From Ectocarpus siliculosus (Eukaryota > Sar > Phaeophyceae > Ectocarpales > Ectocarpaceae), in NCBI GenBank assembly GCA_000310025.1, contig FN649740.1:4337175-4401174 (forward strand): a stretch of 64,000 nt of DNA, in the 5' to 3' direction. A model generated the notes under the pieces. That model was not told the origin of the DNA, did no database searches, and worked only from the letters and a program-made list of their open reading frames with translations. The first letter of the stretch is position 1, and each line of letters starts with the position of its first letter. The translations under genes and the position numbers were made by a program. This document shows positions 37,185 to 49,300 of the stretch, piece by piece.

Positions 37185-40100
37185 CCAAACACCCTTCCTC
37201 ACCTCCGCCCCGGGAGCAGCAGACCGGTCGACGGAAACACCGTCCACTCCATTAACCCTTCCTCCGAAGACAACACCAACGCCGAAACGTTCCAAATCAC
37301 GCCGCCTTCCGTTCCCGCCCCGGCCGACAAGGCTACCCCGGAGCCCCCTGCACTGCTGCTGGTGGTGACCGTTTCATCGTCATTAAGGGTCAGGAGGAGG
37401 TCTCCGTCGAGCATGGTAGGGTAGACGGCGTCGGCGGGTTCCGACAGCACTGTGAGGCTAAGCAGCCCCGGGTCTCCCGTGACGCACGTCTCGGAGGGGG
37501 AACCCTGCATGGAAGGGTGACGGGGGCGGGTTTGGGCATGCGGTGCTATTGGAGCACGAAATATGACACGTACGTACGTGCAGGGGCAACAGCTCCGCTT
37601 CTCAGACATGAAAAAAAACAAGTCTTCACAATTTCTCACAAGTGCGTGCGGACAGACAGACATGGAACCCCATTCGCCATGTACACAAAAAGTGCTTCAG
37701 AAATAATAGTTCTACAAATACATGAATATGACTGTGTTACTTACCGTATACATGTACAAATACATAAAGTACTTACTCTTTTACCTAACACATCCCTACA
37801 ATTGTACGTGTGGACTACTGTTTAGAGCAAACGCTTATAAACCCTGCAACGGATCGGCAAGTACCAAAAGACGACACCAAGGTTCTATCTGTCGACCGCC
37901 ATCACTGTCGCCGCTGTGGTAGTAAAGGCAGCATGATGTTCGCACCCGATTCCGTCTAGTACAGTGCGAACAAAAAACACCGACAAGAGCTACGCATGCA
38001 CGCGCACACCTCTTGTCCCTCTCACTCGTTACTCTGTTGATAGCCAGCGCAAGAAGTTGTTCGCACTCGATTCAGCCTAATATTGCGCGGACAAAAAACG
38101 CCGACAACAACAACACACGCATGCACGCACCTCTGCTATGGAAGACTCCCGCGTGTAGCACTGGCAGTACACCCCGAGGTCGCCGTCGATACACGGGGAC
38201 CCCTCGCTGCAGGGAGGGGTCGACGAGAACGGCATCCATCCGTCGCAAGTGACATTCACGCTGATCAGCGAGTGGGCCGTAGGGATATCGCCGGCCTCCG
38301 AAGCCGCCTCTGCCACGTCGAAATCTGACGGTTTCACGAAAAACGGTTCCAAGAAGAACGGCTTCATCAACGGTTTCATCGGTTTCATGGCCAAGAACAG
38401 TTTCATCGACGGTTTCGTCGGTTGTTGTCACAAATGACGTTCGTCAAGTACGTCAGCCAGCGCACCGACCGTTTGGGAATTGATTCACTCGGCGTTAACG
38501 GGCCCGGCGAAGTCGAGACATGATCTTATGAACGGTTTCATCAACGGTGTGTGGTGTTATCGGCGTTAACGGGCCCGGCGAAGTCGAGACATGATCTTGT
38601 GAACGGTTTCATCAACGGTGTGTGGTGTTATCAGCGGTTTCATCGGTTTCATGAAAGGCGTCATCATCGGTTTCGTCGCTGCAGTCACAGGTGTTCACTT
38701 TCATCGGCGATCGGGCCGTCCAAGCAGCCCCGGCGCCGTCGACATTTGTTTCATAAGCTGTTCCGTCGGTTTCATAAACTTTCTCAACGAAAAAAGTTTC
38801 ATCGGCTTCATGAAAGGTTTCGACGGTCTCATCGCTTGTAGTGACAGGTAACCTTCAATTTCACCAACAAGCGACCCACAGGATCTCATTTGCCGTTGAA
38901 GAAGCCTCGGTGACAATATAAAAATCCGGTTTCGTGAACTGAACGATTTCATCGCTTTCCCGAATGAATGGTTTTCACGATTTCATCGTTTTCGAGTCGT
39001 ACGCGGTATTCACGTTCAACAACGAGCGGGCCGCGGGAATCTGATTCGCTATCAACGGTTTCAATCACCGGTTTCATGGAACGGTTTCATGGAACGGTTT
39101 CATCGTTTTTGTCAAAAGTGACGTGCACGTTCGATCGGACGCCGAAGCAGCCTCGGCGACACCGAAATCTGATTTCTTTCCTGAACGGTTTCATTAGAGG
39201 TAGGTGACTTCCACGTTCAGTTCGCTCATCAGCGATCGGTCCGTGGGAAGCAGTCGCGGCGATGTCCGAATCTGATTTTATAATGAAAACACTCATATCA
39301 TGAAAGGCTGAATGAATCTGATTCTTCTCATCGTTGTAGTCAACCACACAGCAGCAAGTTCCATTCACGTGCAGCAACGAGCGGACCGTGGGAATGAATC
39401 TGATACGCCGTTCGATGCAGCCTTCGCAACATCGAAAGCTGATTCCACGAACGGATTCATGAACGATGATATGTGCATGTTTCAAAAACGTTTCCTCGTT
39501 TGTAGTCACGGGTGACGTTCGATCTCATCCACGAGCAGGCCGAATGGGATCTCTCTTCCATCATTTTCGTGCCAATTGTTTCGCGGACGTGTGAATGTGT
39601 GAATGTGTGAATGCGTGAATGCTGTCGTAAAACCTTCGTAGTACTAGGTAGAAATGAGAAGGCGGTCTCGCACCGTGGCAACACCAACACCCCGAAGGTA
39701 GAGGGTCTCCGACAGGTCATCTGGCGTCACAATCTACGAGATCTACGAGACAGTCAAAGGTGTTTTTCACTGAACTCATGTTGTTGTTCAACTACCGCGT
39801 GACCGTCGGGGGGTCAAATAGACAGGAGGAAACACAAGGACTTGTTACTGTATTTGAAATAACATTAGTATTGGGGGGGGCGCTGCGGATGGAAAATTCT
39901 TACAGTTGTTGTCCCCCAGGACGGCGTTCCGCACGACGGTGGTGGAATTCCGTTCCGAGTAGACCAGAACCGAGGCAGCGCTGCCGCTGAAGTCGCAATC
40001 GTCGAGATACAGAATCCCTTCGCTGAAGACAACCGCCTGCGAGACAATGTAAGAATCGAGTACTCGATTTGTGCAGATAAGCGCGAACGTACCGTGATTC

Positions 40101-40563
40101 ATCTGCACTCAAGACCATCAGCCTACGTGAAAAAAAAAAACGAGTGAGTGGCGTGCAGACGAGCATACTTGCAACAAATCGAAGTAAAACAAAGAAGTGC
40201 GGACGAGTGAACCTCGGCTGAGCCAACCGCCTTCAGATTCATTCTGGGTCTCATCGGTAAGCGTATGATATTGATGAGAGTAGAGTAAGACCACGGGTTC
40301 GGTTCGTACTACTGTTTACATCCGCACGGGACTACTTGGCAGGGCTTAAGGGGCGCCGAAACAGCCGATGAGGCGAGAATCAATAAAAACGACAGCGAAG
40401 ATAAGGACACCGCAACGGTGACAACCACGAAAGCAAAAATGGCGGCAGGATGAACAACGACAACGAGAATTTTTAGCATCAACCGCCACCATCAACAGGG
40501 CCAATATCGTCAACTCCGCAACAAACATGAGCAACAACAACATTAGAGCAGCAGCAGCTACAA

Positions 40564-40604
<41 letters not shown>

Positions 40605-43600
40605 TAAACAAGGGTAACCGCAGCAGCAACAACAAAAACAACATCACCACCACCACAAACAAGTGTAACATGAGCAGCAGCGGCAACAAAAACAACATGA
40701 ACATGAACATCAACAAACCTATGCAAACGACAACAACGCACCTCTCCGGCGAAGCCAACGAACGAGGTGTCCTCAGCCTTGTAGCTAGAGTCCTCGTCCG
40801 CTTGAACCGCAGACAGGTCAGAAGACCCCTCGGTGTCGGTGAAAACCGTCTGCAACAAACAAGAAACACCCAAGACCGTTGACACAAGAGAGATAGTTGA
40901 GACAAGAGGTTGAGACAAGAAGAGAGACAGTCCAGAAAAGAATGACATTTGAGACAAGAAAGAGACAGTTAAGACAAGAAAGACAGCTAAGGCAAGAGAG
41001 ACAGCTAAGACAAGAAATACGATTTAGACAATAATAACAGCGACGACAAACGTGCGTTAAACGGTGGAGAGATTCATCACATAAAAACAAGCCTTCCGGC
41101 GGGGGGGGACAATAAAAAACCTGCCCAGTTCAAGGGGCCCTCCATGTAGAAACCGGCGAACACCCCACCCACCCACCCACCCACCCCGGGCCAAGATTGA
41201 CACGCAGGATCGCCACTTTACGCTGAACACTTGCAGCAGTCTACTGTATAGGATTTAGTACGCCTATAGTAAAACCAATACACTCTTCATTGTATTGGCT
41301 TTTGTGCCGCATTCTAAAACCCAGAGATCACTCTTTTTTTTTACAGGCTTCAGTGTCGTCATACTATATCCTGTTCCATACAATAGACTCCCCCCCCCCT
41401 CCCGAACAAGATTGACGCATTGACGCTTACCCTGAGAGTGTTGGATAATCTCCACTAACTCTGTGTGGGATCCCGCCCGCGCGCGCGGTGAAAAAAGCGC
41501 CCAAATAATGTCGAAACCCATCGATTTGGTCAATATGTCTCCCCCCGGGGACATATTCGCCCCCCCCGGTGTTTGCCATCGGGGTTGGGTTTTCGTCGCT
41601 TGGCAGCGATGTTGTCAAACAAGCCGATCACTTCGTGAGCTCGGCAACCACGTTACCGTTTTGTTTCTGCCTTTGTTTTTTTTTTTGCGGTAACCATGAA
41701 TGGTGGTCGAGTACATTATGTTGTGCGGGGTCGAGAACTCTCACGCCGCGCAAGGGGGATAATCGCACCACGTTGTGTTACAATTGGTCAAGCACCCTCG
41801 AGGCAGTTACACAATGCTTACAACTGTCTCTGGAGTGAAAGCACCAGAAAATAAATTAAGTCATACGCAGCTGTCATCCGTACGCGAGGAAGCAAGCACA
41901 AGATGCCGAACATCCTCAGCAGGATGCACGGAACCCTTCATGCGACTCGCCCAATATCTCACGGCGCTTCGCGCTTGTTGATGTGAGAGCCTGGCCCGGT
42001 GAGAACCCGGCGTGCTCCGTCCCGGCTTTGTAGGGATGCGAGGTCAATGGTCTAACGACTACGGCATGCACAACTATGAGTACACCCCCCCCCGGGGGAC
42101 ATTTAAGGCCTCCCCCCCTCCCGCTACCACGATTGACACGTAAATCAGGGGTGTTCCATGGTTTCCACATGGAGGGTCCCTTGCCCAGTTGCAGCACGAT
42201 GCGTACACCGAGTTGTGTGTTTTCAGTCGGGCATATTCATGAAACATGTGTTGATTTGGTCGAACATGCATGGTGACGACAACACATCACCCAACAGCCA
42301 TACACAGCAAGATACAGCCACTTTGGTGTCCCACTCAAATCACACAAATGATACATACTACAACAACCTTTGGTACAAGTAGCCACTGCAGTGAAACCTT
42401 CACCCATCCAGGGGCGTCTGTAGACGGCAATCTTTACGTAACAAGGGCCAGTATTGGCAAAGGCAGCAGCAACAGCAGCAACACCACTTACCACCACCAC
42501 CACCACCACCACCACCACTGCCACCACCAACAACAACAACATCTCAACCAGCGATATCTACAGCAGAAGCAGAAGCAGCAGCAGCATTACCTGGTAGGTG
42601 GTGAGGTTGCTGGAAACGATGAAGACGACGCTCCCGCGAGCGACGACGTTGTCGTAAAGCTCTACCCCGCGAAGCACCACCTCCGCATTGTCCCGAGCGT
42701 AGCTGTTTCGTCGTTCAGTTTGGTTCAGTTTGGTTCAGATTGGTTCAGATTGGTTTGGTTTGGTGCGGTTGGATAAGTTTGGGTTGGGTTGGTTCGATAA
42801 TAATGTGGTTTGGTTTTATTTGGTGATGAGTGATGAGTGTGTACATCGACCGCGCCACCGGGCGTGCCAATGAAAAGACGTCACTCTTATGCATACAGTG
42901 GGATAAAAAAACGTCAACACGCATGTGTGTGGGTGTGTGATATTACCATTAGCATCGACCGTGCTACATACCCGGCTGACCACTCAATGAAAATAAGCCA
43001 GTCAAGTCTCAAGTGAGGAAAAAAACGAAACAGGATTCTTCTACAGGCCATGATCCGCGGCCGCGTGAGAGGGCGTCACGGTGAGGGTTGGCTATTCTCC
43101 GGATTGAAGGTGGAAACGGCACCACCTAACCGTTCGTCTAAACAAATCATCTGGGTTCATTTCACGCTGCTGAAATAGCATGTCCCCGGTTGAGTCGCTT
43201 TTCGACCATGGTATACTCTGTTATGCCCCCAAAAACACGCACATCAAACTTGTGTGAGCTGAAATATCAAGCCCCCCCCCCCGCACGCAATTGGCAAGAG
43301 AGAAGAACAGAATCTAAGAAAAGAAATCAAGGATAAGGAGGGCCTAGAAGTGTACGAAATGTTGAAAGAAGGACTAGGGTTGAAGGAGAACCTACATGGA
43401 CCAATGGATGCAGGGACAAAGCTAAAGGTCAAATTCAGGACCGGGGACATTGGCCTTCAAGAACGTAGACGAAGATTTAGGAAGGTAGACGATGGATGAA
43501 GACAAGTTCAAATGCGATTGCGGCTCCGAGTGCGAAGATCGTGTTCATGTAGTCGCGGAATGTCCGTTGTGCAAGAAGGAGAGGGAAGCGTATACGACTG

Positions 43601-46247
43601 AGCTGAGAAAAGTAGAAGGAAGGTACAGGGAGATGGTTGAGGCATGGAATAGCCAGGATAAGACGGCAGCACAGGAAGTGGGCTGAGAAGGTGGGAGGTG
43701 ATGTCGATAGGATGGATAAACTAGGGGAAAAGGTTTGAGCCACCTTTGGCAAAGTAGGAAGGAACGATTGGCCATCGGTGATCGGTCCTGTGGGAACAAT
43801 GCGCCGTCCTCTCGAGGACGCGTGGTCAACGGTCTAACCAATCAGGAGTGCAAAAAGATAACAGTACCCCCCCACCCCCCACCCCCGCAAACGCCGACAT
43901 CACCCTCACATGGCAGGTCCCGCAAGCGCAGAGTTGTTCACCAGGTCGCACCCCCATTCCAGCTTGGCCCCCTCGACGGCATACACGGCACCCCCGTCGA
44001 CGCCGCGGTGCCCCACAACGCTCGCACCCGTGCAGGAGGCGTTTCCCGGCCCCTCCTTGTACAGAAACCCCCCGAAGTCGGCCTCGTTGTTCGTGAAAGT
44101 TCCTTGCGTGATCTGTGCCAATGATGTTGGTGTTGATTGTCAGAATGGATGGGGGCTCGTTGTTGTTTCGAGACCCGCGAAGCCCCCCTTCTTTCCATGC
44201 CCGTCTGTCTACCAGCCTGCCTGCCTGTCTGCCAATCTATCTGTCTCTCCTGTCTCTCCTCTCTACACCTTACGCCAATGTGCCCGTCTGGTTATCCGCC
44301 TTGTTGTTTGGAGACCCGCGAAGCCCCCCTTCTTTCCATGCCCGTCTTTCTATCAGCCTGCCTGCCTGTCTGCCAATCTGTCTGTCTCTCCTCTCTCCTC
44401 TCTACACCTCACGCCAATGTGCCCGTCTGTTCATCCGCCTACCTGTCTGTCTGTCTCTCCTCTCTCTCCGCTCTACACCTCACGCCAATGTGCCCGTCTG
44501 TCTATCCACCTGCCTGTCTGTGTGTCTCTCCTCTCTGTGCTCTCTACACTTCACGCCAATGTGCTCGTCTGCCCATCTGCCTGCCTGCCTGCCTGCCTGT
44601 CTGTCTCTGGTCTCTCTCCTCTCTCCACCTCTCACGTTAATGTGTCCGCCTTCCTCCGCAGCGAAGGCGCCGCCCCCATTGCCAGCAAGGTTAGAGTCGA
44701 AAACGCCTCCTTCCACTTCCACCGCCGCCCCCTCGCCCACGAACACCACGCCTCCGTCCAACGCCTCGTTACCCTGGAAGAGACCACCTTGAACAGACCG
44801 AGACCGAGACCGAGACCGAGATTGAGCAGGGAAGGTTACGGTCACAACAAAAAATCTTCAGCTAGGCTGCTGGTGGAGTCAGCAAAACTGCATCCTTTGA
44901 GTAAACGGGATACATACGGCAGTACGGCTGGACATAAGAGGGTGGTGTGACAAAGTCCCAAAACGCCCTTATATCGGAGGCCCCTCTTATACCGGAATAA
45001 GAGGGTACCCAACTAGCGGGTAGGCACATACGCCCGACCATAGGCGGACGTAAGTCAATCCTCCTTCAAAAAGCCGAACATTCTAAAAAAAAACACCAAG
45101 ATATCGTTTGTAGCCCTTTGCTAAATAATTTATGTTACTTTTCGAGCCAGACGGTTTCAGTGCAACACGAATGCTGCCGCCTCCGGTATGAACGCTACGT
45201 AGTTCGACGCCCCGGGGACATGATAAAAAAACAACACCGCCGTCAACAGCAACACAGGCAACGACGAGGGCAACGAAAACTGCCACCACAACCCTCACCA
45301 ACAACAACCACCACCATCACCATCACCAACAACACCAACAACATCAACGACGACAACGTCAACCACCTCCACTACCACCACCACGAAGAACAGTCTGTCG
45401 TACCCGCAATAAAGATCGTGCTCTCCTCCGAAGCGAGCACTACTCCTCCCGATTCCGCCCCATCGTTCCCCGAAAAATTTCCCCCGAGGATGGTCACGTC
45501 GCCCTTGGTCCAGATCACGCCGCCACCCTAAAATACCGGTAGGGGTTTTGCGACAAATACAGGCAGGAATGAGTTGCGGGATATCGAGACTCTGTTGAGG
45601 AGGCTCCTTGGCAATAAAAACTATGTTGTCCAATAGACGTGCAGCCTTCACACGAAGTTAAACTACAGTACACTTTACTTCGCCACCGAATATTTTATAC
45701 TGTTGTCACCAGCATATAGAAACCGGAAAAATTGAAAGACGACTTGTATGAAGCATGTTGTCGAAACTGCCGAATACTAGACAAACAAAACATTACAGTA
45801 ACAGTGACGGAGAGACCCAGCCCTGCTGTAACGTGAACAAAACAAAACAGAAACAAATACACATGAAAAACCGATAGCAAGGCAAGCAAGCACAAACTTA
45901 ACAAAGCCATCGTGAGCGGTTTTGCGCTAGGCTCATACCATACTCCGTCAGCGTGTCTTTTTCGCGATTTACACTTTTCTTCCACTCTATTTTCAGTATA
46001 ATAACCAAAATCGACATTAAGAATTATAAGGCTATTTTGCCCCAATTGCTGCCTCTCTCACATCCGCAGCCTCGTTGCCGAAAAAGGTTCCCCCCTCGAT
46101 GACGATGACTGTGTCGGTGGTGGCTCCGAACACCGCACCGTTCTGGCCGCACTCGTTTCCCGCGAAAACGTTGTCGTCCCCCTCCACCAAAAGCGTGGCG
46201 AACTCGCCGAGGTTCACCACGCCCGCGTTGTCGAGGTGGGCCCTGGG

Positions 46248-46313
<66 letters not shown>

Positions 46314-49300
46314 GTTCTTGTTATACTTGTGGTCCCGCACAAAGAGCCAGTGTTCCTTTCAAGCACGCGCACATGCGTGCCTTCAACCGAAAAAATACCT
46401 GCTACAGCAGTTTTGTCCTTCGGTTGTAGTGCGCTTAGCGGGTCTAAGGCCTGAGCTGCGTCATTTGTCGGGAATTTTGTGCAAATTCTTCCTCCAGTCC
46501 TTATGTTTTCATGAAGCTGAGCCTTGATGAAATATGTTTCAACATAATTATGTACTGGATGTGATTTTGTAGGATATTAATGAATACATCGCAGAATCAT
46601 GCTGGCGGGCGGGGGGGGGGGGGGGGGGGGGGGGTGTCGCTATTTCTGGTGTTCCTGAATGTCAATTACGTACCGTCTGTTCTTCATTTGACAAACTGGA
46701 TAAAACACCATGGGAAGAAGTANNNNNNNNNNNNNNNNNNNNNNNNNNNNNNNNNNNNNNNNNNNNNNNNNNNNNNNNNNNNNNNNNNNNNNNNNNNNNN
46801 NNNNNNNNNNNNNNNNNNNNNNTGGCGAAACTGAGATGGATAAGGTCTACGAGCAAGCCTTCAACAACCAGAGGGAGGAGGAACGGAAGAGAAACGAAGG
46901 CGAAGAAGAGAAAAAAAGACAGCAAGGAGGACAGCAGCTGGGGGAGTTTGTCTCGTCCCGCGATTGATTCCTAGAAGAGGAAGAGCCCGTCTTCCAGCGA
47001 CAAACGGTACACCTAAATCTCGCTCGAAGCGCAGATCTGCAAATGAAATTTCCATCCCATATCACGCTTTTTGTGCTCCGCGATGCAACAAAATCGACTC
47101 AGAAAATAAGGAAAATGCATCCCCCGCGGGGGGAACTCGGTCGGAAAACAGGAACCCCGGGGAGAAATTGAAATACCCGGGGGGATCTTTTTTCCTTTGG
47201 TCGAAAACGATCTACCCCGGGGCTAAATCAAAGAAACCATGCTTCCGGGCCGAAAAGGTAATGGGGGGGGGGAGAACTACGACGTTTACGGTATCTACCA
47301 GTATTACCACACATACCAGTTATCAGTGAAGGTGGAGTTCCTGAGGATGACAACAGGTCCGGGCTCGTCGACAGCATCACCCGGAAAGCCTTCTCCGGAC
47401 GACAGTGTTACCACCCCTCCCTTGCAGGATCGGTTGAGATGGGGGGGGGGGGGGGGTCCTTTTGGTTTTCCTGGGAGGGGGGGGGGGGCGACGGTTCGGT
47501 CAAAAAAATTTGCCTTCTTAATTGTAGGACGGCTACAGGAGTAGCAAAAAAAAAAAACTGGTTGAGGCAACAGTAATGCTCTTGAATTGAGCGTTATTTT
47601 GGCTAATTTGGCAATGACGGCAGCCCCCCCCAAGGAAGCAACAGCAGCAGCAAAAACAACAACGCCCCATGCAAACACCGTCTCCGCCAACCAGCACTTG
47701 TACCCACTGCCACCACCCCCACCACCACAACGCTATACGACCCTCCCCACTCGAAGACCAGCTCAGATGATCGGTCCTGCGGGAGCAAATGCTCAGCCCT
47801 CTCGAGGACGCGTGGTCGAACCGCCAAGGCGCGCAAAAAAACACGAGTACACCCGCCGCCCCCCCAGCGTGCTCCGTCCCGGCATTGTAGGGATGTGAGG
47901 TCAGTCACCGGTCTAACGACAGCGGCACGTGCTTACATGAGTACACCCCCCCCTCAACAAAGACCAGTTGCTCACCTTCTTGCCGCAGTAGTTGTCCGTA
48001 AGCAGGCTGTCCGCCACGAGCAGGGTGATACCCCAGGCTACCGCCACGGCGCCCCCCTCCCCCTGCGGGTCGTCCTCTATCTCCAGGCCGCTCTCGCTCT
48101 TCTCCACCGTGCACCGGTGGAGCTCGACGTAGGAAGAATTCCTACCGCTGCCGATGACAATGGCGCCCCCCTTGTTTGGGACGAAGATAATCGGGATCCG
48201 CAAATCGCAACCGGGGGTGTACTCATTAGCCGTGCAACGACGTAGGAGGGGGGGGATCTTTTGCATGTCTTAGTCGTTAGACCATTGACCACGCTCCGTC
48301 CTCGCGAGGAGGGGGGGGTGTACCCATGTAAACGCATGCTGTAGTGGTCAAGACCATTGACCTCGCGTCCCGACGACGCCGGAACGGAGCGATATGCCGG
48401 GTTTTCGCCGGTCCAAGGCTGTGTTGTGTTGTACGCTGCTCAAGGATGACCCAGAAGCGGATCATCACTATCCTTGCGTGCGGGGGCCGTATTTGCTTCA
48501 AACTCGCCGGCCGCAAACAGGACCTCCGATACTGACAAAAAAACGTGTGGTCTTGTTCTAATCTACACTTAGCGACCACGAACTCATAAGGCTGTGCTTC
48601 GTACCCGGGAAATAAGCACATATATTAACGCGCCCCATACACTTCAGCATTTCCATTGCACACGACAGACGGCGCTGTCTCTCGCCCGCATGGAGAATCT
48701 ACGACCATTCGTAAGACACACGCCGCCGAAATGACCACTTCACAAATCCCACAATCGTATCGAGAAAGACTCGTCCGCCATACACGTGCGACCTCTTCAC
48801 CTGCCCGAAATAAACAAAAGACCCCAGGCAGGCAGGAACAAACAAACAAAAAACACCTGCTGGTCGGCGAACCGTGTTCGAATACAAGTTGGTCATCATC
48901 AGGACAAAACTATGAACAAAGAGAAAATCTAACCCGGACTCGTTCAGCTGTGCAAGAGAGGAATGAATTCCTTGCGCTTTTGTAAGAAAAAGGTATATGC
49001 TTCTATACCGTAGGTTGCATAAGACGTCCCAACCCCTTGAGCCACTTTTCGAAGCTCGATATCTCGGCAGGAAAAACAGCGACGGTGCCCGAAAACGGCG
49101 TCGTTGGAACCGTCCCGTCGAGAGCTTTCCCAAAAACGAATATTTCGATTTCGGCACCCTATTCGTCGTGGAGTAATCGAGCTTTGAAAATCGGTCCAGG
49201 GGGCGTGATGTCTTATGCAACCTACGGTACATATACCGAAGACGACGGTTTCGGCGTACCTTGCGCCCTACGTCGTTCTTGAAGAACACGGTGTCGTTGG

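Noticed and set aside
43910-44950. 346-codon plus-strand frame over exons 8-9
   Set aside because: Consists of the antisense of exons 8 and 9 plus the CTGT/CCTG repeat array translated as Ser/Pro/Leu repeats.
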